From Candidatus Electrothrix scaldis (GTDB lineage: Bacteria > Desulfobacterota > Desulfobulbia > Desulfobulbales > Desulfobulbaceae), in contig CP138355.1 of assembly GCA_033584155.1 (NCBI GenBank), positions 3,419,826 to 3,483,825 on the forward strand: a stretch of 64,000 bases of DNA. Direction: 5' to 3'. The position numbers were made by a program, and so were the translations under genes. The notes beneath the pieces are model-generated. The model searched no databases. It was given only the letters and a program-made list of their open reading frames with translations, and was not told the DNA's origin. Positions within the stretch are counted from its first letter, which is position 1. Every line of letters starts with the position of its first letter. Positions 42,518 through 50,753 of this stretch are shown here, piece by piece.

Positions 42518-43453
42518 ATGAACATAGAACTCCTGAAAATCTTCCGCCATCTTGCCACAAGTCTGCATTTTGCTCGTACCAGTCGGGCCTGCCATATCTC
42601 TCCCTCTGCTCTGACCAGAGCTGTGCAACGCCTGGAAGCTGAATTGGGCGAACAGCTTTTTCTCCGCGATAACCGCTCTGTTACCCTGACTCAGGCGGGA
42701 GAATATTTTCGGGAATATGCCGAGGATGTGCTTCAGCGACGAGAAGAGCTTCAATTGCAACTGGCCAGTAGCAGCGAGCTCAAGGGTTCAGTGTCCCTAT
42801 ACTGCTCTGTCACGGCTGCATACTCTGTCCTTCCAGACATCTTCCAACGTTTTCGTAAGGCCTACCCACAGGTTCATCTGAAACTACAGACCGGTGATGC
42901 AGCGGCGGCTCTGCTCCGGCTTCAGAACAGAGAAACCGATATCGCCATTGCAGCTCTTCCAGAGCATCTTCCCGAGCGAATAGATTTTTTTGCGCTTGCA
43001 GAAACACCACTCGTCTTTATCGCTCCAACAGAGTACCAAGATACAGTTCATTACCTACAAGGGCAAGAACTGAGGATTGATTGGCGACGCACACCTTTTA
43101 TTATGCCGGAGACAGGTCTGAGCAGACGGGGGGTTGACCAATGGTTTGCCCGGAAAAAAATCACACCTGAAATCTATGCTGAAGTTGCTGGCAATGAAGC
43201 AATCATTGCTATGGTGAGTCTGGGATGCGGGATTGGGGTGGTTCCCTTACTTGTGCTGGAAAAGAGTCCTATACGTAAGCAAATAAAAATTCTGGAATGT
43301 GCTCCTGAGTTAACGCCCTTTTCTATTGCGGTATGCACCATGCAGAAAAAAGTTCGCTCGCCCCAGGTGCAGGCATTTTGGAAGATTGCAATTTCAACAA
43401 AAAAGGAGTCATCCGACAATATCCCCTGCTTAAAAAAGCAGGGGATACAATAA
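42518..43453 (+). CDS. ilvY: LysR-type regulator, IlvY-like
   Basis: A 311-residue LysR-type activator. The N-terminal helix-turn-helix (residues 1-60, with HFARTSRACHISPSALTRAV split and LEAELGEQLFLRDNRSVTLT) is followed by a coinducer-binding domain whose phrases CSVTAAYS, LKLQTGDAA, FIMPETG and MVSLGCGIGVVPLLVLE match E. coli IlvY closely. IlvY activates ilvC in response to acetohydroxy acids. No ilvC gene is adjacent, so the target is elsewhere. ATG 42518 matches the family N-terminus; a TTG three codons earlier is possible. Confidence 0.85.
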   Translation: MNIELLKIFRHLATSLHFARTSRACHISPSALTRAVQRLEAELGEQLFLRDNRSVTLTQAGEYFREYAEDVLQRREELQLQLASSSELKGSVSLYCSVTAAYSVLPDIFQRFRKAYPQVHLKLQTGDAAAALLRLQNRETDIAIAALPEHLPERIDFFALAETPLVFIAPTEYQDTVHYLQGQELRIDWRRTPFIMPETGLSRRGVDQWFARKKITPEIYAEVAGNEAIIAMVSLGCGIGVVPLLVLEKSPIRKQIKILECAPELTPFSIAVCTMQKKVRSPQVQAFWKIAISTKKESSDNIPCLKKQGIQ

Positions 43454-43499
43454 ATAATAAATCTCAAACGACAAGGGCTCAAGAATCCTCTCGGAATTC

Positions 43500-43868
43500 C
43501 TAGTGTTGAGCGCGATTTCTCGCCTGCACCTCAAGATGCTCCATAATCTCTACGAGGCTGTCACTCTTCTTTTTAAATTCCTCTAAGGCCTGTTTGCCCG
43601 CTGGCCCCCTACGTTCTGCTTCAGGCATTTGGATGAGGGTTTTAATATCGTCGTGAACTTCTTTATGCAGTCTTTCCAATAAATTTATTTCTTCAAAGTC
43701 ACTAAATTCATCCAAGACCGTACTATAGAATAACTTACCAAAATCGCAACTGGTATGATCCGGCACATCAGAAAGAGTTAATTCTTCAACTCCATAAAAG
43801 AAATCAGCCAATTTTGATTTCCACTGCAAATGCGCTATCATACCAACCTGTAAGTTTGTAACATCCAT
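43500..43868 (-). CDS. Stand-alone CZB (chemoreceptor zinc-binding) domain protein
   Basis: A 122-residue protein consisting of one CZB domain. The zinc-binding residues are recognisable: His in MIAHLQWKSKL, Cys in HTSCDFGKLFY, and the His pair in LHKEVHDD. In chemoreceptors and diguanylate cyclases this domain senses free zinc or hypochlorous acid. Here it has no receptor or signalling partner fused to it. The ATG at 43866-43868 has GGAGG seven bases upstream; a GTG 12 bases earlier is less likely. The region upstream (43869-44233) is AT-rich and without genes. Confidence 0.83.
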   Translation of the reverse strand: MDVTNLQVGMIAHLQWKSKLADFFYGVEELTLSDVPDHTSCDFGKLFYSTVLDEFSDFEEINLLERLHKEVHDDIKTLIQMPEAERRGPAGKQALEEFKKKSDSLVEIMEHLEVQARNRAQH

Positions 43869-44233
43869 TATTACCTCCACTTATGAATAACTCTGTCAGC
43901 AGGTACTACGCAAGCTGAGCTTGCTGGCTGCAAAATTCAACGAATTGGGATTTTATACTTCTTAGAGAAGAGAATTAATCTCAATTAGAAAGAAAGTCAA
44001 TCCGATTTTTCGCCCCATCTTGGCTTTTTTCTGCACTTCATCTGCATAAGGTACTTTTATAAAATGAATAATGGAGGTACATTGTCTTCCCCAAAGAGGG
44101 GAAAAATAAAAATTATTTTTTTTATAATGTAAAACTGACCATCTCGCATTATAAGGAAAACAAAAAGCAAGTAAAACAGCGTACACAGATACGCTTCACC
44201 CTTTTGTATACTTTCTTTCGCAAGGAGCGTAAT
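43869..44233. other. Intergenic region between divergent CZB and MOSC genes
   Basis: About 365 AT-rich bases holding the promoters of both genes. No coding frame with protein character and no RNA gene was recognised. Confidence 0.35.
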
Positions 44234-44695
44234 ATGGCTACAATTGAAGCAATTTGTATCAGCAAAAAAAAAGGTATTCCTAAAAGTCCCATTCCCCAGG
44301 CCACCTTTCAGGTTGGCTTTGGCATCCTTGATGACGCGCACGGTGGCGACTGGCACCGGCAAATATCTCTTCTTGCAGGGGAAAGTATAGACAGAGTCAA
44401 AGAAATACTCCCCCAGCTCACCCACGGTGCTTTTGCAGAAAACATCATCACAAGAGGCGTTGATCTTGCATCGCTTGCTGTTGGTGACACGCTACAAATA
44501 GGGACAGAGATTGTCCTTGAAATCACTCAAATTGGCAAAGAATGCCATGATGCAGGCTGTGCTATCAAAAAGGCAACAGGGGACTGCATTATGCCACGCG
44601 AAGGACTCTTCGCTCAGGTCCTCCAGGGAGGAGAGGCTAAGCCAGGCGACCAAGTGACATTGGTAAGCCAGGTGACAGCAGCGCAATCGATCTGA
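44234..44695 (+). CDS. MOSC-domain protein
   Basis: A 153-residue single MOSC domain, the molybdenum-cofactor sulfurase C-terminal fold that handles sulfur or binds cofactor. The conserved block HGAFAENIITRGVDL and a late conserved Cys in IGKECHDAGCAI (Cys 104 and Cys 109) are present. Stand-alone MOSC proteins act in cofactor sulfuration or in reduction of N-hydroxylated compounds. AGGAG lies seven bases before ATG 44234. It belongs functionally with mog and the Psr-type molybdoenzyme, although they are far apart. A miniature element begins right after its stop. Confidence 0.87.
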   Translation: MATIEAICISKKKGIPKSPIPQATFQVGFGILDDAHGGDWHRQISLLAGESIDRVKEILPQLTHGAFAENIITRGVDLASLAVGDTLQIGTEIVLEITQIGKECHDAGCAIKKATGDCIMPREGLFAQVLQGGEAKPGDQVTLVSQVTAAQSI

Positions 44696-44696
44696 C

Positions 44697-44803
44697 ATTG
44701 TAACTGATGTTACGCACGCAAATAAAAGATCAAGGAGTTACGAGACAAGCAAAACGTAGAATCTGCCGATATTGCGTTTTAGCTGCATAACATCAGATTG
44801 TAA
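44697..44803. mobile_element. 93-bp miniature inverted-repeat element with 7-bp target duplication
   Basis: ATTGTAA (44697-44703) and ATTGTAA (44797-44803) are perfect direct repeats that enclose bases 44704-44796. The enclosed element has terminal inverted repeats: left CTGATGTTACGCA and right-end complement CTGATGTTATGCA (nine bases perfect, 12 of 13 overall). An inner AAAACG/CGTTTT pair adds structure. It encodes nothing. This is the signature of a MITE mobilised by an unlinked transposase. It sits between the MOSC gene and nuoD. Confidence 0.8.
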
Positions 44804-44952
44804 GAGCCACTTCTTTTTCTATCTCAAGCAGTAAACGAAAGTGAGGGAGTAAGGAGAGTTTCAATAAGGGGCAGAAGCAGACTACAAAAGAGTCCCAGCG
44901 CTACCAAAAAGTAGGCTGTAACATTACAATTTCGAAGAAATTTTTCTTATGG

Positions 44953-45001
44953 CAATTCGATAAAATTGACTTGACAATTCGATAAAATTGATCTTCATTA
45001 G
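44953..45001 (+). promoter_or_regulatory. Candidate nuo promoter with paired operator sites
   Basis: The 17-base sequence CAATTCGATAAAATTGA occurs twice (44953-44969 and 44975-44991), exactly 22 bases apart, which puts both copies on the same helix face. Each copy has CAATT/AATTG symmetry. A -35 consensus TTGACA (44971-44976) lies between and into the second site, and TTCATT 17 bases later may be the -10. nuoD begins about 50 bases downstream. Confidence 0.5.
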
Positions 45002-45046
45002 GGTGGCAAAAAAACATTAACCGGACTGAAAAAAATCAACTGACAG

Positions 45047-46222
45047 ATGACCACACAATCCGCTGAAAAATACCGTCTTGACGGAGACACCTTGCCTGAG
45101 GGATTCAGGCTGCCAGTATCAGACAACGAGGACGCCGATGAGTTTTTTGTAAACATTGGTCCTCAGCATCCCAGTACCCACGGGGTACTCAGGATCGTTG
45201 TTCGATTAAGCGGCGAGACCGTCGTAGAGGCCGTGCCTCATCTCGGCTATATCCATAGGGGTATCGAGAAGATGGCAGAGAACCAGACCTACATCCAAAA
45301 CATTCACCTGACAGACCGCCTCGACTACCTGTCAGCCTTTTTCAACAACCTCTGCTTTTGCATGGCTGTTGAGCAGGCTATGGAGATCGGAGTGCCTGAG
45401 CGAGGCGAATACATACGAGTTATGATCTGTGAGCTCCAAAGGCTCCAGTCGCATTTGCTCTGGTGGGGTGTTATGGGGATGGACCTTGGTGCTTTTACCC
45501 CCTTCCTCTATGGTTTCAGAGAGCGTGAGATGATCACGGATATCTTTGAAGAGATGAGCGGGGGCCGCCTCACCGTGAACTTCTTCCGGCCCGGTGGTTC
45601 AGCATTTGATGCCACTGAGAACTTTATCCCCAGGATTAAAAAATTCATCAAGGCTATGTATAAGTCCCTTGATGAATACAACACCCTGCTTTCCGGTAAT
45701 GTTATTTTCCTGGAAAGAACCCGAGGTGTTGGCATCCTGACCAGGGAAGAGGTCTTGGCCTACGGCTGCTCAGGTGCTGTCCTGCGCGGCTCAGATGTGT
45801 GCTACGACGTACGAAAAAATGACCCTTACTCCATTTATGATCAATTTGACTTTGATATTCCCACAAAGACAGAGGGTGACAGTTTAGCCCGCTATCAAAT
45901 CAAAATGGAAGAAATGGCCCAATCCTTACGTATCCTGGAGCAGGCTGTTAAAAAATTCCCTGAGGGACCCTATCGCAGCCAACCCAAGGCCATCTATAAA
46001 CTGCCCAAAGGCAGCTATTATAGTCAGGTTGAGACACCGAGAGGTATCCTGGGTACCTATATTGTCTCTGACGGCGGCACCAAACCTTATCGGGTGAAAT
46101 ACCGCTCGCCGAATTTTTCCAATCTCAGCGCTCTGAATCATGCCGCACAAGGCCTGAAACTTGCTGATTTGGTAACAATTATGTCCAGTATGGATTTTGT
46201 TATCCCGGATATGGACAAGTAA
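45047..46222 (+). CDS. nuoD: NADH-quinone oxidoreductase subunit D
   Basis: A 391-residue 49-kDa subunit of complex I that lines the quinone site. NIGPQHPSTHGVLR, HLGYIHRGIEK, DRLDYL and the C-terminal YRVKYRSPNFSNL...MSSMDFVIPDMDK are diagnostic. Length is normal. It is the first gene of the operon here: no nuoA, B or C lies upstream, which is unusual because nuoABCD normally run together. The ATG has a weak ribosome-binding site and sits 50 bases after the candidate promoter. Confidence 0.96.
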   Translation: MTTQSAEKYRLDGDTLPEGFRLPVSDNEDADEFFVNIGPQHPSTHGVLRIVVRLSGETVVEAVPHLGYIHRGIEKMAENQTYIQNIHLTDRLDYLSAFFNNLCFCMAVEQAMEIGVPERGEYIRVMICELQRLQSHLLWWGVMGMDLGAFTPFLYGFREREMITDIFEEMSGGRLTVNFFRPGGSAFDATENFIPRIKKFIKAMYKSLDEYNTLLSGNVIFLERTRGVGILTREEVLAYGCSGAVLRGSDVCYDVRKNDPYSIYDQFDFDIPTKTEGDSLARYQIKMEEMAQSLRILEQAVKKFPEGPYRSQPKAIYKLPKGSYYSQVETPRGILGTYIVSDGGTKPYRVKYRSPNFSNLSALNHAAQGLKLADLVTIMSSMDFVIPDMDK

Positions 46223-46239
46223 AGAGCAAAGAAAGAGAA

Positions 46240-47331
46240 ATGAACATGTCAGCAGAAACACTATATCCGCTCCACAACGGCATCGGGAATATGGTGCGCA
46301 GCCTTTTCCCGGAAAGCGCCTTTATTATCAACCCGATCATCGGGTTAATTTCCCTTGTCGTCCTGGTTTCCTCCTTGGCCGCTGTCCTTATTCTGCTTGA
46401 GCGTAAGGTTGCAGGGCATATGCAACTGAGGCATGGACCTATGCGGGTAGGATATCATGGTATCCTTCAGCCTTTGGCCGACGGCGTCAAGCTGATCTTT
46501 AAGGAGATCATGCAACCCAAGGGTGCAGATACCTTTATTTTTTATCTAGCCCCAGTCCTCCCCTTGACAGCCACCTTCCTGGTCATGACCATCATGCCCT
46601 TTGATCACCACCTGCAATTGGCAGATCCCTCAGGTGGCGTACTCTATATTATTGGTGTATCAGGACTTAGCGTCTTGGGTATCCTTTTAGGAGGCTGGGC
46701 CTCAAATAATAAGCTCTCCCTTCTTGGCGCAATGCGCTCCGGTGCCCAGATGATCTCCTTTGAGGTCTCTTTAGCTCTGATTATGCTCCTGATCGTTATG
46801 TTATCAGGTTCAGCCTCCTTACGGGGAATTGTTCTTTCCCAGGAAGGACTGATCTTTGATTGGTGGATCTTTAAATTCCCCTTTCTCGGTATCCTCTCCT
46901 TTTTCATGTACTTGATAGCCTCCACAGCAGAACTCAACCGTACCCCTTTTGATCTGGCAGAGGCAGAGTCTGAATTATCAGCAGGTTATCACACAGAGTA
47001 TTCTGGAATGGGCTTTGCCATGTTCTTTTTTGCCGAATTTGTGAACATGTTCGTATCGGCAGGACTGGCAACCACCCTTTTTCTGGGAGGCTTTCATCCC
47101 CCTCTGATCGGTATTTCAATTATTGATGGGCTGCTGAATCTTCTTCCAGGTTTTGTTTGGTTCTTCGGCAAGACGTTCTTCATTGTCTTTGTGTATATGT
47201 GGTTTCGCTGGACCTTTCCAAGGGTCAGAATTGATCAGCTTATGTCTCTGGAATGGAAAATGCTGCTGCCCTTGAATCTGCTGCTGCTCACGCTTGGAGC
47301 TGTTTTCATGATGCTGGGATGGGCAGGTTGA
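46240..47331 (+). CDS. nuoH: NADH-quinone oxidoreductase subunit H
   Basis: A 363-residue membrane subunit that joins the quinone cavity to the proton-pumping arm. Eight or so helices are seen. Diagnostic phrases are LLERKVAGHMQLRHGPMRVG (residues about 50-69), FDLAEAESELSAGYHTEYSGM, and MWFRWTFPRVRIDQLM. It starts 17 bases after nuoD. The length is slightly over the usual 330 because of the N-terminus and the loop regions. Confidence 0.97.
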   Translation: MNMSAETLYPLHNGIGNMVRSLFPESAFIINPIIGLISLVVLVSSLAAVLILLERKVAGHMQLRHGPMRVGYHGILQPLADGVKLIFKEIMQPKGADTFIFYLAPVLPLTATFLVMTIMPFDHHLQLADPSGGVLYIIGVSGLSVLGILLGGWASNNKLSLLGAMRSGAQMISFEVSLALIMLLIVMLSGSASLRGIVLSQEGLIFDWWIFKFPFLGILSFFMYLIASTAELNRTPFDLAEAESELSAGYHTEYSGMGFAMFFFAEFVNMFVSAGLATTLFLGGFHPPLIGISIIDGLLNLLPGFVWFFGKTFFIVFVYMWFRWTFPRVRIDQLMSLEWKMLLPLNLLLLTLGAVFMMLGWAG

Positions 47332-47393
47332 TTCCATGTACTGCGCATACACGTTCCAATCAGTGAGCCAATAAACTGAATCTATCCATAACT

Positions 47394-47894
47394 ATGAAAG
47401 CAACCATCCCTAAAGAAAACCTGCTGGACTACAGCAGTCGCTACCTGCGTAAAGTTTTTACGGGATTCTATTCTCTGATACAGGGAATGGAAATCACCAT
47501 AAAATACTTTTTGAATCCAAAGACGGTCATTACCCAGCAGTACCCGGAAAACCGGGATACCCTGGAAATGTTCGAGCGTTTTCGTGGGCCGGTTTCCATG
47601 CCCCACGATGAAAAGGGTCAGAATGCCTGCGTTGCCTGCGGCATCTGCGAGAAGGCCTGCCCTAACGGTTCAATCTCCGTCCTAACAACCAAAGACCTGA
47701 GCGGACGTAAGGTCTTAGGGAAATATGTCTATCGTATGGCACAATGCGCCTTTTGCGGGCTCTGTGTAGAGTCCTGCCCCTTTGATGCTATTGTCCTGAC
47801 AAGAGATTTCGAACTTTCCGTCTATAATCGGAATGAATTAACCTGGGTGCTCAACACGCCTCAAATAGAACAAGAGGAGAATGCTAATGACTGA
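47394..47894 (+). CDS. nuoI: NADH-quinone oxidoreductase subunit I
   Basis: A 166-residue ferredoxin-type subunit with two [4Fe-4S] sets, CVACGICEKACP and CAFCGLCVESCP, that carry electrons to the last cluster before quinone. The N-terminal amphipathic helix precedes them. The frame starts 62 bases after nuoH and its stop overlaps nuoJ. The first Cys set follows a Q(N)-A phrase instead of the common CIAC. Otherwise normal. Confidence 0.96.
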   Translation: MKATIPKENLLDYSSRYLRKVFTGFYSLIQGMEITIKYFLNPKTVITQQYPENRDTLEMFERFRGPVSMPHDEKGQNACVACGICEKACPNGSISVLTTKDLSGRKVLGKYVYRMAQCAFCGLCVESCPFDAIVLTRDFELSVYNRNELTWVLNTPQIEQEENAND

Positions 47895-48423
47895 TATTCT
47901 CTTTTATACTATGGCAGCCCTCCTCGTCATGCTGTCATTTTTTGCTGTGAGCCTGCCCAACCTTTTACATAGTGCCACAGCTCTGATTGGTTCCTTTATT
48001 ATCACAGCTGTGCTGTACATCATGCTCCAGATCGAAATACTGGCCCTGGCGCAGATCATGCTGTATATCGGAGGTATCGTGGTGTTCATGCTCCTTATTA
48101 TCCTCCTGACCAGCGGTTTGGGTGGAGTTGATGATAAGCTCGGCAAAATCACCATAGGAAAATGGATAAGCAAGGGTGCTATAACAGCACTCCTGTTCAC
48201 AGGCCTCTTGTATTTCTTCACGGAAAATAGTTCGCGTCTCCTGGATACTGGGGCTTCCAAAACAGCGTCGCTCACCATAGATCAGATTGGTATCCGTCTT
48301 CTCTCTCCTGAAAACGGCTTTATCGTCCCCTTTGAGGTGGTATCCCTGCTCCTGCTTGCAGCCTTGGTTGGAGCTGTTGTCATTGCCCGCAAAGATACTG
48401 AAAAAAAGGAGGACCTGTCATGA
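47887..48423 (+). CDS. nuoJ: NADH-quinone oxidoreductase subunit J
   Basis: A 178-residue membrane subunit with five helices. The long third helix, LALAQIMLYIGGIVVFMLL, contains the pi-bulge region that is typical of NuoJ. It overlaps the end of nuoI; ATG 47887 is best placed behind GAGGAG, and an ATG six bases earlier is possible. Its stop overlaps the start of nuoK by four bases. Confidence 0.95.
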   Translation: MTDILFYTMAALLVMLSFFAVSLPNLLHSATALIGSFIITAVLYIMLQIEILALAQIMLYIGGIVVFMLLIILLTSGLGGVDDKLGKITIGKWISKGAITALLFTGLLYFFTENSSRLLDTGASKTASLTIDQIGIRLLSPENGFIVPFEVVSLLLLAALVGAVVIARKDTEKKEDLS

Positions 48424-48725
48424 CCCTTTCCCATTGCATAGCACTTTCCTTAATCCTGTGCGGCATCGGTTTATTCGGTATGCTCACGCGCCGGAACCTG
48501 TTAGGTATCCTGCTCTCTGTAGAGGTTATCCTGAACGGGGCAAATCTTAACTTTGCTGCCTTTGCCCATTTTAAAGCAGCAGATCCGGTTGCCGGTGCGA
48601 TATTCCCGATTTTTGTCATGGCGGTTTCAGCCTGTGAAATCGCGGTAGCCCTGGCAATCATCCTGTCCATGTACCGTCGCAAAAAACGTCTTGATGTGTA
48701 TCGGCTGGAGGAACTCAATGGCTGA
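48420..48725 (+). CDS. nuoK: NADH-quinone oxidoreductase subunit K
   Basis: A 101-residue three-helix membrane subunit with the expected conserved Glu residues in helices two and three (SVEVILNGANLN and SACEIAVALAI). It overlaps nuoJ (ATGA) and nuoL, so the operon is translationally coupled through here. Confidence 0.96.
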   Translation: MTLSHCIALSLILCGIGLFGMLTRRNLLGILLSVEVILNGANLNFAAFAHFKAADPVAGAIFPIFVMAVSACEIAVALAIILSMYRRKKRLDVYRLEELNG

Positions 48726-50673
48726 TTTTATTTTTTCCCATAGTTATCTGATCCTGCTCTGTCCTTTACTCAGCTTTGTCCTGATTGGACTGGGGTATCT
48801 TCGCTCGGACAATAAATTTGTCAGTAAATTTGCCATTACACTGTCGGCAATTTCTCTGAGCTACGCCTTGCTCACTGCCCTGACCTATCTTATTTCGGTC
48901 ATGGGGCACCACGGGCTTCCGTATCCAGAAAAAATTGCTCTGGATGGTGCATGGCTTAATTTCACCCCCACCTTGACCGCCAATATGGGCATCTATCTTG
49001 ATCCCATATCAGTCATGATGCTGGTAGTGATCACGGTCATCTCCCTGCTGGTGAATATCTATTCGGTAGGATATATGAAGGGTGATCCAAGCTTCAACCG
49101 CTTTTTTGCCTTGCTGGCTCTGTTTTCCTTTTCCATGCTCGGCTTGGTTGTATCCAGCAATATTCTTCAGATGTTTGTCTTCTGGGAATTGGTTGGTGTA
49201 TCCTCCTACTCTCTGATTGGATTTTGGTACGAAAAGCCTTCGGCAGTGGCGGCTTCGAAAAAGGCCTTCATAATGACCCGCTTTGCAGATGCCTTTTTTC
49301 TCCTGGGTATTCTGTTGGTCAGCTTTCAAAGCGGAAGTTTCAGTTTCCAGACCCTGAACAGCCCGGAGACAGCTGCCCTGCTCAATAAGAACTTTATCTT
49401 TGCAGGCATGTCTATCAATATGCTAACCCTGGGTACCCTGCTGGTCTTCTGCGGTGGTTGGGGTAAATCAGCTATGTTTCCGCTCCATGTTTGGCTGCCT
49501 GATGCTATGGAAGGGCCGACACCGGTTTCCTCTATCATCCATTCAGCAACAATGGTTGTGGCTGGTGTCTATCTAACAGCGCGTATGTTCCCGCTCTTTG
49601 CTGCTGCGGAAACAACCCTGTTCGTTATCCAGTGTATTGGTGCATTCACTGCCCTGTTTGCAGCGGTTATCGCCATCACCCAGATGGATATTAAACGCAT
49701 ACTCGCCTTCTCCACCCTGTCCCAGTTAGGTTACATGATCTTTTCACTGGGTGCAGCGAAAGTTTGTGTAGAAGGCGGCGGACATCATGAGGCTTCAGTG
49801 AACCTGCTGGGCTACTCAGCAGCCATGTACCACGTTTTCACCCACGCCTTCTTTAAATGCATGCTCTTCCTTGGAGCCGGTGCTATCATCCATGCGGTGC
49901 ATAGCAACGACATCATGAAGATGGGTGGTCTGAAATCTCTGATGCCAAAGACCTATTGGTCCTTATTCGCAGCCTGTCTGGCCATTGCTGGCGTGTTTCC
50001 CCTCAGTGGCTTCTGGTCAAAAGATGCTATCCTCTTGTCCGCCCTCCAGTCAGGTCATTACATCACCTTTCTTGTTGGCTTAGTGACTGGTGGTTTGACA
50101 GCATTTTACATGTTCCGCTTCTTCTTCCTCATTTTTCATGGCGAAGCTCGTTCCGAGCTCCATCATGTCCATGAAGATCCGTGGATGACTTGGCCAATTG
50201 TGTTTCTGACTATCCCGACCATCTTTGCCGGTTTGCTGGAGCATTTCTTTGTTCACCGGGTTATTCCGCCCCATTTTGAAGAAGCTGCACATTTTGCTCA
50301 TCCCGGCTGGTTACCGTGGCTTGCGACCTTGGCTGCATTCCTCGGTATCGGTGGTGCCTGGGTACTTTACGGCAAAGGAAAAACAGAAGCTGCGACAAGC
50401 CTGAAAAGGCTCTTTGGCCCGCTGTATACGATTGTCTATAACAAGTTTTACATGGATGAAGTGTGGCTTTTCTTCACCCACACAGTCGTCTTCTCCTATA
50501 TTGCTGCACCAATCAAATGGTTTGACCGCAAGGTTGTTGATGGCAGTATGGACCTCACAGGTTGGATCCTGCAAGTAGGTGGAAAAGGCGTACGACTTGC
50601 ACAATCCGGGCAATTGCAGTTCTACCTTGGTGCCACGGTCATTGGATTAATTGTCTTCCTTTTCTTAGGATAA
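48718..50673 (+). CDS. nuoL: NADH-quinone oxidoreductase subunit L
   Basis: A 651-residue antiporter-like proton-pumping subunit. Conserved elements are the helix with FWELVGVSSYSLIGFW (about residues 147-162), GGWGKSAMFPLHVWLPDAMEGPTPVSS, and the lateral-helix region at the C-terminus. ATG 48718-48720 overlaps the end of nuoK by eight bases and matches the usual start; an earlier in-frame ATG gives a nonsense tail inside nuoK. It is followed not by nuoM but by an alkaline phosphatase gene. Confidence 0.96.
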   Translation: MADFIFSHSYLILLCPLLSFVLIGLGYLRSDNKFVSKFAITLSAISLSYALLTALTYLISVMGHHGLPYPEKIALDGAWLNFTPTLTANMGIYLDPISVMMLVVITVISLLVNIYSVGYMKGDPSFNRFFALLALFSFSMLGLVVSSNILQMFVFWELVGVSSYSLIGFWYEKPSAVAASKKAFIMTRFADAFFLLGILLVSFQSGSFSFQTLNSPETAALLNKNFIFAGMSINMLTLGTLLVFCGGWGKSAMFPLHVWLPDAMEGPTPVSSIIHSATMVVAGVYLTARMFPLFAAAETTLFVIQCIGAFTALFAAVIAITQMDIKRILAFSTLSQLGYMIFSLGAAKVCVEGGGHHEASVNLLGYSAAMYHVFTHAFFKCMLFLGAGAIIHAVHSNDIMKMGGLKSLMPKTYWSLFAACLAIAGVFPLSGFWSKDAILLSALQSGHYITFLVGLVTGGLTAFYMFRFFFLIFHGEARSELHHVHEDPWMTWPIVFLTIPTIFAGLLEHFFVHRVIPPHFEEAAHFAHPGWLPWLATLAAFLGIGGAWVLYGKGKTEAATSLKRLFGPLYTIVYNKFYMDEVWLFFTHTVVFSYIAAPIKWFDRKVVDGSMDLTGWILQVGGKGVRLAQSGQLQFYLGATVIGLIVFLFLG

Positions 50674-50753
50674 ATAATTTACCGTACTCTACGACTGCGC
50701 CGGACTTCATCGCTGAACGACTTGGTTCATAGCTGCTGACAAAGGAACAGAAA

